Below, in pieces: positions 47,114 through 57,889 of a DNA stretch of 64,000 nt. Below the pieces are notes generated by a model. It was given only the letters and a program-made list of their open reading frames with translations, was not told the origin of the DNA and ran no database searches. A program made the position numbers and the translations under genes. The DNA comes from Ganoderma boninense (taxonomy: Eukaryota; Basidiomycota; Agaricomycetes; Polyporales; Polyporaceae), in contig CM035315.1 of assembly GCA_002900995.3 (NCBI GenBank), positions 667,967 through 731,966 of the forward strand, given 5' to 3'. Position 1 is the stretch's first letter. Each line of letters begins with the position of its first letter.

Positions 47114-47966
47114 CTAGTAGCTGCCATCTTCATAGCCGTAGGCAGCAAACTCACCACCCGGAAACATGAACGAAGGCGCAGGCTGGACCGGGGGGGATTG
47201 GGTGGCACCCGGCATGAGTCCCGTCGCATGCCCGAGGTGGCCCATGGAAGACCCCTCAGCTTGCTGACTAGCTGATTGTACAGAACACAAACATCGTTAG
47301 CCGTGGAATGCCAGCAGTTTCGCGAATGCTACTTACAAGCCGCAGTGGCGAAGCTGCCAGGAGCATTCCTCTTCGTGCGCCGTCCGCCCTTCGTGAGAGG
47401 GTAGACACACGCGTCGACGTCGTTTCCGACAGCACAGCGGCTGCATGGATGGCCTTGATCACATTTCTTGTGAGCGTCGCTGCACGGAATGCACTAGATG
47501 TCCGCAACTCGCCGATTTAGTACAAGGTGTAAGTATCTTGGATGTAAGGCCACGCACCGCGACCTTCAGACGCTTCCCCGGTTGATGAACGTCCGATTGA
47601 ACGGCGTCGACCTGGGGGGAAACAGTCGGGTACAGGAACTCATGGCCGCTGTATGATACACTCATGCGCTCCAGGCATTCCAGTCGACGCAAAAGCGCTA
47701 TACAGAGCATAATATACAAGATCAGCGATGCATCAGATGCAAAAGGATTACTTACCCAAGTAGTAAGACATTGGCATTGTCACGAAGCCACCCGTGTTTT
47801 CGGATGGAAGTGAGTTGGGCAGAGGCGACCCCGGGGTGACCATAGTCGACACCAGAGGAAAGGGACCGCAGCTTGCAAGCCCGCCAGCAGGCACCCCTGG
47901 AAGGGTGTCGGACGGAGCCGTTGGCAAGAAGTGATTGTTGGCAGGGAAGGATGAGTGGTGGTCCAT
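47114..47966 (-). CDS. Small Zn2Cys6 protein, paralog 3
   Basis: Exons 47966-47756, 47697-47558, 47493-47337 and 47271-47114 give 221 residues, all phases closed. The cluster is CIPCSDAHKKCDQGHPCSRC with the last C eight residues on, then KGGRRTKRNA. Exon 1 ends in ENTGGFVTMPMSYYL; exon 2 ends GKRLKVA; exon 3 opens on the first cysteine. The last exon begins SSQQAEGSSM, matching GSQQAGTSFM in paralog 1, and ends EFAAYGYEDGSY, so the C-terminal tail is homologous too. A fourth exon is recognised here but is fused to exon 3 in paralog 1, an intron gain or loss between copies. Confidence 0.86.
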
Positions 47967-48249
47967 GGCGATGAATCTGCTGGTCTTTGGGGCATACCTT
48001 GGGCTCTACGGAGTGAGCTATATAGAGATAGCTTCCCGTAAGTGAGAACCGGCACACTCCACGCCTTCACGTTGCGTCGACAATGGGTGCACAATTCGGA
48101 TCAACGCAAGGCCTTCCATTCCTGTCTTCAAATATGAACTTCTACTTCTTCGTGGTCGGGAACGGGACCCTCTGACGGCGCGCCGCTATTTTCCCTCTGC
48201 TCGCGATCGAGGGCAAAGCAGTATCCGGCTCCGGGCAGTGAGAGGGAGA

Positions 48250-48720
48250 AATTAGAGTCTAGGCACTTGAGTAGAAAGGACATGCAGCAAGCGATGACCC
48301 ACCGCAATGCTGGGGCGCTCCGCGTACGATTGGCCCCAGCATTCGTTCTCGCCGTCTGATTCTACCTGAATCATTGGCATGACTTCTACTTCGCTCCCTC
48401 TAGTGGAAGGTATGGAGACGTGCACGGGAACCGGAGGAACCGGAGCGCTGGGCTCTAACAGCATGAAAGTCGATCAAACAACACTGAAAACCGATACGTT
48501 AGCTCTATAACTAGGTCGGCGACGCCGAAGAGACACACGAAGGCGAGGAGGACGCACTCCAGCAGCACTCGATGTGCATGAGTACAAATGAGACTCGGTC
48601 GTGTTTGGGGCGGTGATATTAAATTAGTCGCATGAGACGGCATTCATCGTAGACGCCACAGGGCAACCGTACGGCGTGCTGTACACGAGGGTGGGACGGG
48701 AGGCGTCAGAAATGCGCGAG
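48250..48720 (-). pseudogene. Decayed fifth zinc-cluster paralog (exon 1 relic)
   Basis: At the DNA level 48549-48695 aligns with exon 1 of paralog 2 (43830-43975). Shared blocks include GACGCACTC at the exon 1 donor, a TCGAT(A/G)TGCATGA block, a GGGGCGG block, a TTCATCG block, and CCGTACG(G/C)CGTG followed by TGTACA. The reading frame is broken by stops and indels. The frame at 48252-48464 (VEVMPMIQVES and neighbours) may be what remains of exon 2, but that is weaker. No zinc-cluster exon was found nearby, so the copy is incomplete as well as broken. Confidence 0.65.
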
Positions 48721-50996
48721 TGACGGGACTGACCTTCAGAAAAGAACATTTTCAGAAGGTTGACACCCAAGGTCGGTCATCTGCAGGCGCCAGGCGGCTC
48801 GTATGCGTTCACTCAAAAGTCTCCTGAGGATGGTGACCTGTCCTTGAAGCTATCGCGAAGCCTAACGCCACATCGTAAGCGCCACTGCGAAGGAGCGGAT
48901 CGTTTGAAGAAGACTGCCCTACCTGGACGCTCCGAGCCACGCCAAGTCCTAGGTTCGAGTGGCGGACGCGTGACCATCAGTCTATCTGCTGTATTAGGTT
49001 CGACCACGCATGCCAGCGTACGGTATTACTTGCCCCTTCCGTAGCCCCGGACGCATGGCAGAGTGCCTGGCCAGTTAGGTCGCTAGGATACTACGGTCGT
49101 CAGCCGCCGGCCACCAGCCGTGCAATCAGGTGCTACTCACGAGACACGTTCGAATTCAAGGGGGGTATCGGACCTACTTTCACAGCGTGGCTAGCGCCTA
49201 CAGACTCGTCCGATCTTTGTGCCTGGAGTTTTTCGATTGGTGCACCGTCTTGCTGTCTCTTGGGGGGACGGGAGACGGGATCGGCGCCGGGGCGGCGATC
49301 AGTGGAACCTAGTCGGCAAACAGCCCCGCCAGTCTTTGAAGAAACACGCGTACATGTCGATGCAAGAAGGTGAGATGAGGGGCCAGGGCGAGGACGAGGG
49401 GAGGGCCGAGGCTGATCAGAGGAGACTTGAACATTGAACGAAGAATATTGAATACTCGGCAGGGCCCAGAGACGGCTCTGCGCCAGGCTGCGCACATGCT
49501 TTGATGCGCTCGAAAAAATGCGGCATATTCAAGGCCGATTAAGTATGTGCTGGTGAGAGGAGGAGAGAAGTACTTACTGTACTTACAGGTAAGTAAGTAT
49601 AGAACCAATTGAATTGGCCGGCGGTTCGTGGCAGGCGCTTGGGAAGTAGCGCTTACATGCGAACGTGGGAAACAACGAGCTTTGTCCAGCCCGTCGGCCT
49701 TGGTGCTCACCCTCTTTTCCACCTTTCTTAGCCTACGACCCGACTCGCTCGACTTGATCAACATCCAAGTCAGTGGTCCGCAAAATAAACTTGTTTTTCG
49801 ACATTTTCGACTGCGTGGTGTCACCCGGTACTCTCTCGCTAGATGAATGGCAGGTCAGTGGCCTTGCATACAGCCTTCGCTCGGCCAGCGAGGTATGTCA
49901 CCACCCAGACCGTATCCTACAAGTGAACGCTAAGAAAGCACACGCAGTGCATTCGGCATAAATGGTCTTCTCCCACAACTACGGACTGCGCTCGAACACA
50001 CCCTTCACGAGCCACGTAACGTTCTCGGCGGGGGACGCGATGTACTCTGAATCAACGGTGCGTTCCCCCTTCATGTGGGCATTATAGGGCCGAAAAGACA
50101 AACCTGTTTTATCTTGAGGTGCGCAGCTTATGCGTACTTGTCCAGGCCCGCAGCTCCCAACGTCATCTCCTTCCTCTATACATCAAGTCTCGCACATCGC
50201 AGTTGCATAGCAGAAGTTCTTCAACCTTTTCACATTGCCGCTTCTTTCTGCCTCGCATCGTGTCCTCTCTCTTGAGCGACTGTTTTCCGCGTACGTCCCT
50301 GTTCCTTCTATCTATCAGCGCAACCTACAATGATCGTGATCTTATGTCCATCACCCCAAGCAGCCTACGTATGCAATGCATATCCATTCAAGCTTACCCG
50401 GGGTGCGTCATTGCTGGATGTCGCCTTCGGACGCGATCGCACTGTGCCCAACGTTGTGCAACAGGAATCCGGCTTTCTGGGAGGGCAGCTTCTCCAGTAA
50501 GCCGTGTGTGTCAAACCATACAGCCTTCAATATCAGGGCAAGTAATGTGCGCTGAAATTGTGTCCCGCTTTCAGGTTCAACGCCCTCTATTCTCTGAGTA
50601 TTCTGACGAACAGCCGTGCTGATGAACGTTTATTGTCGGGCATGAAGCCAGCTCTAACACAACCCCCTCCCTCGCGGCGATTATTTTGCTACCCAGGCCT
50701 CATTCCGTCTGCTTTCACCTTTACTGTTATAGCACGTCACACCTATCATGACGTTTCTCAGACGGGACACAACCTGCAGTTGGCCACAGCCACGGGGACC
50801 GCCCAGTTGCGAATGTATCGCCGCCTGATCACATGATGCGACTGTCCAAAATGGCCTTGGGGGAAGGACGGCCGAAGATTCTCGAAGGACCAGGATCCGG
50901 ACCCAGAAAGGAAGGTAATCCGTAGCGCTATTTCATCACGTCCGTGCGACTTGCCTCTTGCCTCTTTCTGGCGCACTTATAACCCTCCGTCTCGCC
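48721..50996. other. Gene-poor spacer before paralog 4
   Basis: No supported gene. A cluster of overlapping TACTTAC/GTAAGTA motifs lies at about 49570-49600. The start of the paralog 4 promoter should lie in the last few hundred bases. Confidence 0.4.
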
Positions 50997-51962
50997 ATGA
51001 CTCAACCTTTCAACCACATGCCCCACATGAACTCGGCCCACCAGATGTCATTACCGTCGCACGACGACGAGACGTACATGCTCCTGCCCTCTCAGGCGTC
51101 GGCACATCTCCCCGTCGTCCCGACCCAGTTCCCCAACGTGTACACGACACAGCCCGCGTCGGTGTTTGACGGCCCCGTCGTCGTGATGCCCGTATCACAC
51201 TATCTAGGTGCCACGACTTTGTCTGTGTGCGCTCACGACGCTGAGCAACACTGTTTGTTTCAGGTCTCCTCGGGGTGTCGGGGACCTCCCCAGTTGGGCC
51301 CCCCACAACCCTTCCGGCGGCTGCACCCCACCAGTACTCGACCGCAAGCGCACACATTGGCGCAGCCCTCGCTGCGGAATCACGAGCCGCCCAATCAACA
51401 CGACGACCCGACGCTGAGCCAGCAACGCCGGTCGACGACCCCACCACGCCGCCCTCGTCGCGACGGAAAGTCAACATTGCAGTAAGTCTCCGGCGCACGG
51501 CGGGCATGCCGTAAAGCTTACATAACATTGGTTCTTGGGCAGTGCAATAACTGCCACGAGTCAAGGAAACCATGTAATACCAGTCGGCCTTGCCAACGCT
51601 GTATAAAACGCGGCCTGAGCTCAAGTTGCGTCAACCACAGGCGGAAACGAAGGGTGCAGTCTGTGCGCACGCTGGCTGGGAGTAACGTCGCGACGACGTC
51701 GTCAACAGCCTCGTCGCTCGACGTTTCAATACCACGGCCAGGTGGGTCCCCTTCCCGAGACTGTTGTGACCGTGGACGTTCGCTGACGTTTTATTGTCTT
51801 GCTGTAGCCGTGCAGCAGCACGTGCCATTAGGGAGCAGCTCGATGTTGTCCTTCCCAACAACATTTGATTCATCATCATCGTCATCGTCATCACGTCCAT
51901 TCAGCTCGTCAACAGCACATGAGAGCGTCTTCGACAGCTCGTACTTCTACACTACGCAATGA
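50997..51962 (+). CDS. Small Zn2Cys6 protein, paralog 4
   Basis: Exons 50997-51207, 51264-51481, 51543-51741 and 51808-51962 give 260 residues. The cluster CNNCHESRKPCNTSRPCQRC plus C eight residues on keeps all ligands but has diverged in the loops from the SDxHKxCDQGHPC of the other three. Exon 1 has the same length as in paralog 3 (211 nt) and ends VVVMPVSHYL before a phase-1 intron. Exon 2 has the same length as in paralog 2 (218 nt) and ends SRRKVNIA. Exon 3 starts on the first cysteine. The last intron (66 nt) leaves the frame open if retained, so a longer isoform is possible. The C-terminus has a Ser run encoded by TCA/TCG repeats (about 51870-51895). It is the only plus-strand member and converges on the sugar transporter. 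Confidence 0.86.
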
Positions 51963-52301
51963 GGGTATGTACTGTGCCGATGCACTGTCCTTATACGTTT
52001 TGCTCTCATCGTCATGGTGATGCACGTGAGATTCATTGTACGTTACCATACCCACGCCCACTTCTCAGCCCTGGTCCCCGACATATCGAGCAGTATCTTG
52101 TTTCGCTAGGTGTATCCTAGAAGTATACGATGGTGCCATCATGTGAGTCAGAAGTACGCCCGTGCAGGAGTGCACGATATCCCGATCGTGTGTACCGTCC
52201 AGTGCGGTGTGTCCAGCAAGAGTCGTTCTCCAGATGAAGTCTAATCTACAACAATGTCAACCGAACAGCAGCCGTCAAGCATTGTAAGTCACCCGCCGTC
52301 G

Positions 52302-54715
52302 CTAATCATCAACCTTCGTCGCTCCCGCGCGCTCCTTGGTGTCCTCGATCCTTACATCCGCCAGGCTCTCATCCTTCTCCTTCTCCTTCCCCCTCCCTCC
52401 TTCCGCCTGCCCCTCACCCTCACCCTCGGCGTCGCCCCCCGAGTCGGCCCCCGCCTTCCGCTCCTCGACGTCCCGCGCGATGCGCCTGCGCTCGACGGTC
52501 CGGCCGCCCGGGCTGCCCCACACCCCACCCGTGAGGCCGCCCTTGTCGAAGATATGGTCGACGTCCTCGAGCTCGAGCCCCTTGGTCTCGGGGAAGAACG
52601 CGTAGACGAGCGGGACCCAGAGCGCGTTGAAGACGGCGAAGATGACGAAGACGCGCCAGGAGATGCGCGCGATCGCGGGCGGCGTCATCTCGACGACCGC
52701 GAAGACGCACATCCAGTTGAAGAAGGACGAGAGCGCGGAGCCGCGCGCGCGGATGCGCGTCGTCGTGATCTGTGTGAGCATCATCAGCGTGCACGGTCGG
52801 GTCGGTCGGGTCGGGGACTGCGTGCGTTACCTCTGCCTCTGCGGGGTAGAGCCACGGCTGTAAACGAAGCATGCAGCGTGTCAGGACTTGTCTTTTGCTT
52901 TGAGGTTAATAGTTGGGCTTACGATCGGGAGGTATCCGATGCCCAGGAATATCTGGAAGATGAAGACCATCGCTGTTGCGCCGTACGCGGCGCTCTTCGT
53001 TCCTATGGAGAGCAGGATGGACGCGAGGATGAAGCAGACGGAAAGACCGGTCGCGGATGTCATGAGCAGGAAGCGACGTCCGTAACGGTCGACCGTCTAG
53101 GCACCCGCAGTGGTTAGTGCCACAGAGATGCGCCATAGAGAATGGGAAGAAGCGTACCCATAGAGGGATGAAAGACGCAAACATGTACGTGACCGCGGTG
53201 AATCCTCCGAGGAGCAGCGACAGGTTGCGTGACAGGCCCATGGTGTTTTGGTAGACGACTGGCGCGAGGTAGCTGCGAGACGTATCGGTCAGCGATGTAC
53301 TTCAGCGTCCGCACCAGGCTTCTTTGATCAAACTCACTTGATCATGTTTGCACTGGGTTAAAACTCTATGTTAACCAAACGAAGCGCGACACGAGACCCA
53401 ACTTGTCACACACCCAGTGAACTGCTGCATGACGTTCACGCCGACACACAGACATATCCGCCGGAAGTTGCCCAGTCGGCCGCCCTGCAGGAGCTCGCGA
53501 TACCTGAACGGCCCGCCCGCGCTCTCCTGCGCCAACGAGACCTGGATCTCCTTGCGCTTCGCGACGACGTCCGGGTGGTCCGGGGAGTCGCGGTCTTCGA
53601 GCTGCGCGAGGATCCGGGCGCCCTCCTCGGCGCGGCCGTGGGCCATGCACCACCGCGGACTGTCGGGGAGGACGAGCACCTGCAGGAAAAGGCAGAGCGC
53701 GAAGAACGCTTGGAACCCGATGGGCAGTCGCCACTGTGCTGGGCCGCCGACGAAGGACATGCCGTAATCTAGCCAGTACGCCTGCACAGCAACGGCGGGA
53801 ATGAGTCTTGGGCTGAAGAAGGGAGAAGAGGGGAGGTCGACTCACGATGACGAGACCGACGATCGTCACTGTTGAGTTCAGGCAGACTAATGCGCCTCTG
53901 ACCATGCCGCCGCACGTCTCGCTCTGGTAGACGGGGATGGAGGAAGAGTTGAATCCCGTTTCCTAGAGAAAAACAACAAACCCTGTCGGCTTGCACGCCG
54001 AGCGGTCGTAGCAGAGTGGCAGCTTACGATTCCGGTGACAATCCTCCCCACATATAACTGCGTCAAAGTCGTGGAACTAGTGAGGATCGCCTGGATAAAT
54101 ATAAGTGGATTGTTGTCGATCGGCTTCGCATGCGGCGGTGGAAATCGGGAGTGAGTGGGGTGAGCGTACATACCGTTCCGGCAAGCATGGTGGCCGCACC
54201 GGCCATGATCATGCGCTTCCGCCCTATGCTCTCGCCCCAGAAGAACGTTATCAGGCTACCGATGGCACATCCGATATCCTGAAGCGAATGGCACGCAACA
54301 AATGAGTATGGCGTTGCGCCAGCGACACCTGTCCACGCACATATATGGCGACCTGTACAGATATAGATATGAGCGTAGGCGCAAAGGGAGACAAACGACG
54401 GCCCGTGGCGACATACGATGGTCCCTTGTGTGGTGGGATTGGGGTGTCCAAAATCCCGCCCGAACTGGTTGTCCGCGCCGATCTCCCCACGGTACAGGGT
54501 AAGTCGAGGTCACTGGGGGTTGTTGGATCAGAGGAACGCGCACTCACGATACCGGACATCACCCCCTGGTCATATCCTAACAGGAGGAAGCCCTGACAGC
54601 AGCATGCTGGGCATACATCCATGTCATCAGTCCGTATTGCACTCGAATAGTTGCGAGAAGACGCACCTGTGATAGCCCAAACCAGATACTTCCCTCTCAA
54701 AGGAACGACCCACAT
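52302..54715 (-). CDS. MFS sugar transporter
   Basis: Twelve-helix major facilitator of the sugar porter family, in the plasma membrane, probably a proton-coupled hexose or disaccharide carrier. Thirteen exons: 54715-54667, 54606-54548, 54482-54417, 54352-54341, 54278-54174, 54090-54028, 53962-53846, 53781-53414, 53352-53338, 53272-53158, 53096-52923, 52857-52831 and 52769-52302. All phases close to 545 residues. Signatures in order: LLGYDQGVMSG, GESIGRKR, LYVGRIVTGI, VYQSE, VLPDSPRW, NVMQQFTGANMINYLAPVVY, DRYGRR, PWLYPAE, RGSALS and FFPETKGLELED. Three exons are micro-sized (12, 15 and 27 nt). The C-terminal tail after helix 12 is long, acidic and basic mixed, and low in complexity. It lies tail to tail with zinc-cluster paralog 4 and near the esterase. 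Confidence 0.95.
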
Positions 54716-55451
54716 GTCGATCGTCGATCCACGGGTCCTCCGCACGCGTAAAGAGCCAGAAAAAAAGAGAGGGGGGAAGGGAGGAGAGAGAGTCAAGTAC
54801 GGTGCGTTGCGCCCACGCAAGCCCTCCCCATGCCTGGGGTAAAACATGAAATATATACTCTCCCCCCGCCCACCTGGTGCCCAAGAGAGTGCGACGCCCA
54901 TCGCGTATACGTACAAGCCCAGTTCACGTGAACCCATATGTCCGCAGCGAAGCGTCGCACAGCGATGCGGCCCGGGAAGCATCATCAGAGTTGCCCTGGA
55001 AAGAACGTCAGATGCCCCGCAGATGGACGCCCTTCTGGTGTGCGGGGTAGTGCGGGGAACACACAGCGGTCCGGGGGGGGGATTCTAGAGAGCTCCCTCC
55101 CGCGGCCTAGAAGTGATGCGGAGGCTGGGGCACTCAAACCGTCTACCGGGGATCCTTCCGAGCTGTGGGCGTGTCGGTCATCAGGTATGTGGTGTCGACC
55201 TCGCCGTCGGGCCCGGGACTGTCGAATTGATATCGTGATCAATACTCAATACTGGCTCTAAGGATATACAGCAAAACGCTGCAGAGCGACGATAACAGTG
55301 AGCGGGGCTGCAGACATTCTTCCACGCGCGTACTAAGAAGCGTACCTCGAGGTCACCCCCAGGACCGGCGATCTGCAGTGCGCGCTGCCACGACGTCGAC
55401 ATCGTGACATACACACGCACGCAGCGTGGTCCCAGGTGTGTTAAGTACGTC
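54716..55451. other. Intergenic, transporter promoter
   Basis: Upstream of the transporter and downstream of the esterase, with no supported frame. A ten-G run near 55070-55083 is the only notable feature. Confidence 0.5.
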
Positions 55452-57889
55452 TTAGACTTCGCCAGGGAGCGTCGTGCGGAGGCGCATATAGTCATCCCAT
55501 TTCGTGTCCTCCACCTCGCGGATCTGCTTATCCTCCGTCAACGCCACGACAGTCTTCAGCGCCAAGACGTCCCCTGCCTCAGCGCGCTTGACATAGTCCA
55601 TGATGGTGGATATCCAGTTGCGAGCCACGGTCGACTGGTCGTCTTTGAGGGAGGGCAGTCGCATCGCCCACAGGGAGCGATCCGTTCCGTGCGTCACATA
55701 CCCTGGAACATAGAACACAACACCATCAGCCGACAGAACTTCTCCTCCTCCACAACATAACATAACTAGACGTAAGTGATACGCACCAAGAGGCCGCAGC
55801 TGCTCCGGGGCCCACTTGATCTCATACCTCACCACCGGGTACCCCGCCGCGAGCATGTCGCGCGCGAACAGCCGCACAGGGAGGTACACCTGGCCCTCGC
55901 TCAGCACCTCCCCAAACAGCCTCTCCAGCTCCTCCGGCGTCCGCTCTCCCAACGGCTTCCCGCCCTCTTCCCTCCCCAGGTACACCTCCAGCATCCTCTG
56001 CACGACCTCCCTCTGGTAGTACCTCTCCAAGTTCCGATGCAGCTCCTCCACAGTGCTCACGGGGTGCGCGATCGAGTACAAGTACCACTCCTCCGAGACC
56101 TCCCCCACGACGACCGAGCGGACCCGTGCGCGCGCAGCCCCGCCCGAGCCCGCCCGAGCGCTGCCACGCCATCGGGTCCGTGTCGGTGTCGCCGAACCAG
56201 GAGCTCTCGAACGCGCCGCGGAACGTGCCGTGCTCGAGGCCCAGCGCGTCCGTCTCGATCGCGCGCGCGATCGCGGACGCGGGGACCTGCGCGGGGTCGC
56301 GCAGCGTCGCGAGGAGCGCGGCGGGGGGCGCGGGGTCGAGCGCGAGCGCGCGGCAGAGCGCGGCGAACTGGGGCGGAGCTCCGCGGGCGTCTTCGGGGTC
56401 GTCCTGCGAGCGAGGAGGGGTTAGTTTGAAGTTGCGGGGATGGGCACCAGCAATGGTCATAGGTCATAGAGTCACAGTGGGGGAATGGAACTGACACGAT
56501 GGCGTTGGACTGCATGATTGCGGAGTCAAAGGGGGCTTTTACGCCGTCGGGGAGGCGCGAGGCGTGGTGGAGCAGCTGGTGCACGGAGTGCGCTCCTGCG
56601 AGATGGAGATAGAATGGGTGCGATAAGAATGTGAGTGTGCGAGGCTCCGTGCCCGGGTCTGCTTCGACGCACCCGCAGACAAGCCCGAGATCTGGATGTC
56701 CTCCGGGTTTCCTAGTGCATATAATCAGCTCAGTATCGTCGGCCATCGACTCCTCAGTAGGCCTGATGACCACGACGTGCGTACCGCCGAAGGCCTTGAT
56801 GTTGGCGCGGACCCAGAGGAGGGCGAGCCACTGGTCCTTGAAGCCGAAGTTGCCGTCGATCTTGGGCTCGTCGGAGGCGAGGAAGCCAAACGCGGACAGG
56901 CGGTATCCGATGTTCACCCACACCTCCGCCCGCTCGGCGGCGATGTACTGCGCCTGCCCCTTCAGCCCATGCGGGGAGCCGAACTGCAAGAACCTGCCGG
57001 AGCAGAAGCATTGCAAGAAGCAGGTGTCAATTCGCGTCACATCATACTGAACGCCGTCGATCGCCCGCGTTGTGACGTAGACGACGACGAACTAGGGGCG
57101 CGGGCGCCCGGACGTAAGCACTTACCCGCCGTGGATGTAGACTTTGACGGGGAAGCCGGTCTGCGCGGGGAACGACGGCGGGGCGACGATGTTCACGAAC
57201 AACCTGCCAGTGCGAGCGTGGCCCGAGCCATAGCCATGACGATTGTGAGTGGGATGCGAGATCCTTGCGCGAATGAAAAATGAAATCCGACTCTCACGGA
57301 TCTTCGCTGGGCGCACCGAGGCCGACCTTGTCCTCGTACGGCGTCCCTGATTGATGCGTGAAAAGGCATGTGATATTAGCGGCGCTCATCGCATGCTACT
57401 TATCGCATGGCATTTGATGCCCTCGCGTGTTCCTGGCGACGCACGAACCTCTGGCCTGCCCGTCGTTCTTGGGCTGAACCGCATCTGCAATTTGTGCGTC
57501 CGTGTCACGACGAAACACAAAAGAAAAGGAAGATCAGCATGGGATTAACGCAAAGGCTCGCCTGCCACGGATGGTGATAGATGGAGGCGGAGCCAGGATG
57601 AAACGGCGCACATTTGCTCTCGAGGATGTACTCCTTCTCCTCGTACCGGAAATCAGGCGGGAGAGGCTCGGGATCCGCAAACCTCGTTGGCGGGAGTGCG
57701 TATGGCACCTCTGATACCCGGCGATCATTGAGCGATGCTGAAAATTGCGGGCGATGAATGGCGACACAGACCTAGGAAGACGGCTGCTCCGTTTGCGGCG
57801 CGGCGGCCATGGATGGTGCCGTACTGTGTTTCCGCGGCGACTGTCGCCTTTGATCGCGCGAGCTCTTCGTGGAGGTGTGTCTGCGACAT
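55452..57889 (-). CDS. Type-B carboxylesterase/lipase with a one-base frame break
   Basis: Alpha/beta-hydrolase esterase. Exons: 57889-57772, 57710-57612, 57484-57449, 57346-57298, 57203-57126, 56993-56785, 56711-56673, 56595-56498, 56403-55787 and 55702-55452; about 530 residues. Motifs: TIHGRRA, VPYALPPTRFADPEP, KVYIHGG (oxyanion hole), NIGYRLSAFGFL, GNFGFKDQWLAL, WVRANIKAFGG, QISGLSAGAHSVHQLL (nucleophile Ser in GLSAG), FDSAIMQSNAI, DPMAWQRSG, EEWYLYSIAHP and YVTHGTDRSLWA (candidate catalytic His). Exon 56403-55787 is 617 nt, one too many. The frame holding DPMAWQRSG and the frame holding VGEVSEEWYLYS differ by one base, with the break in a GC run at about 56108-56150. No signal peptide is seen, so it is probably intracellular. 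It is either an assembly indel or a recent inactivation. Confidence 0.88.

Noticed and set aside
48950..49010. GGTTCGA motifs suggesting a tRNA B box
   Set aside because: No cloverleaf could be drawn around them: acceptor and anticodon stems do not pair.
52254..53117. 287-codon plus-strand frame
   Set aside because: Antisense to the transporter exons; Arg/Glu/Asp-rich shadow.
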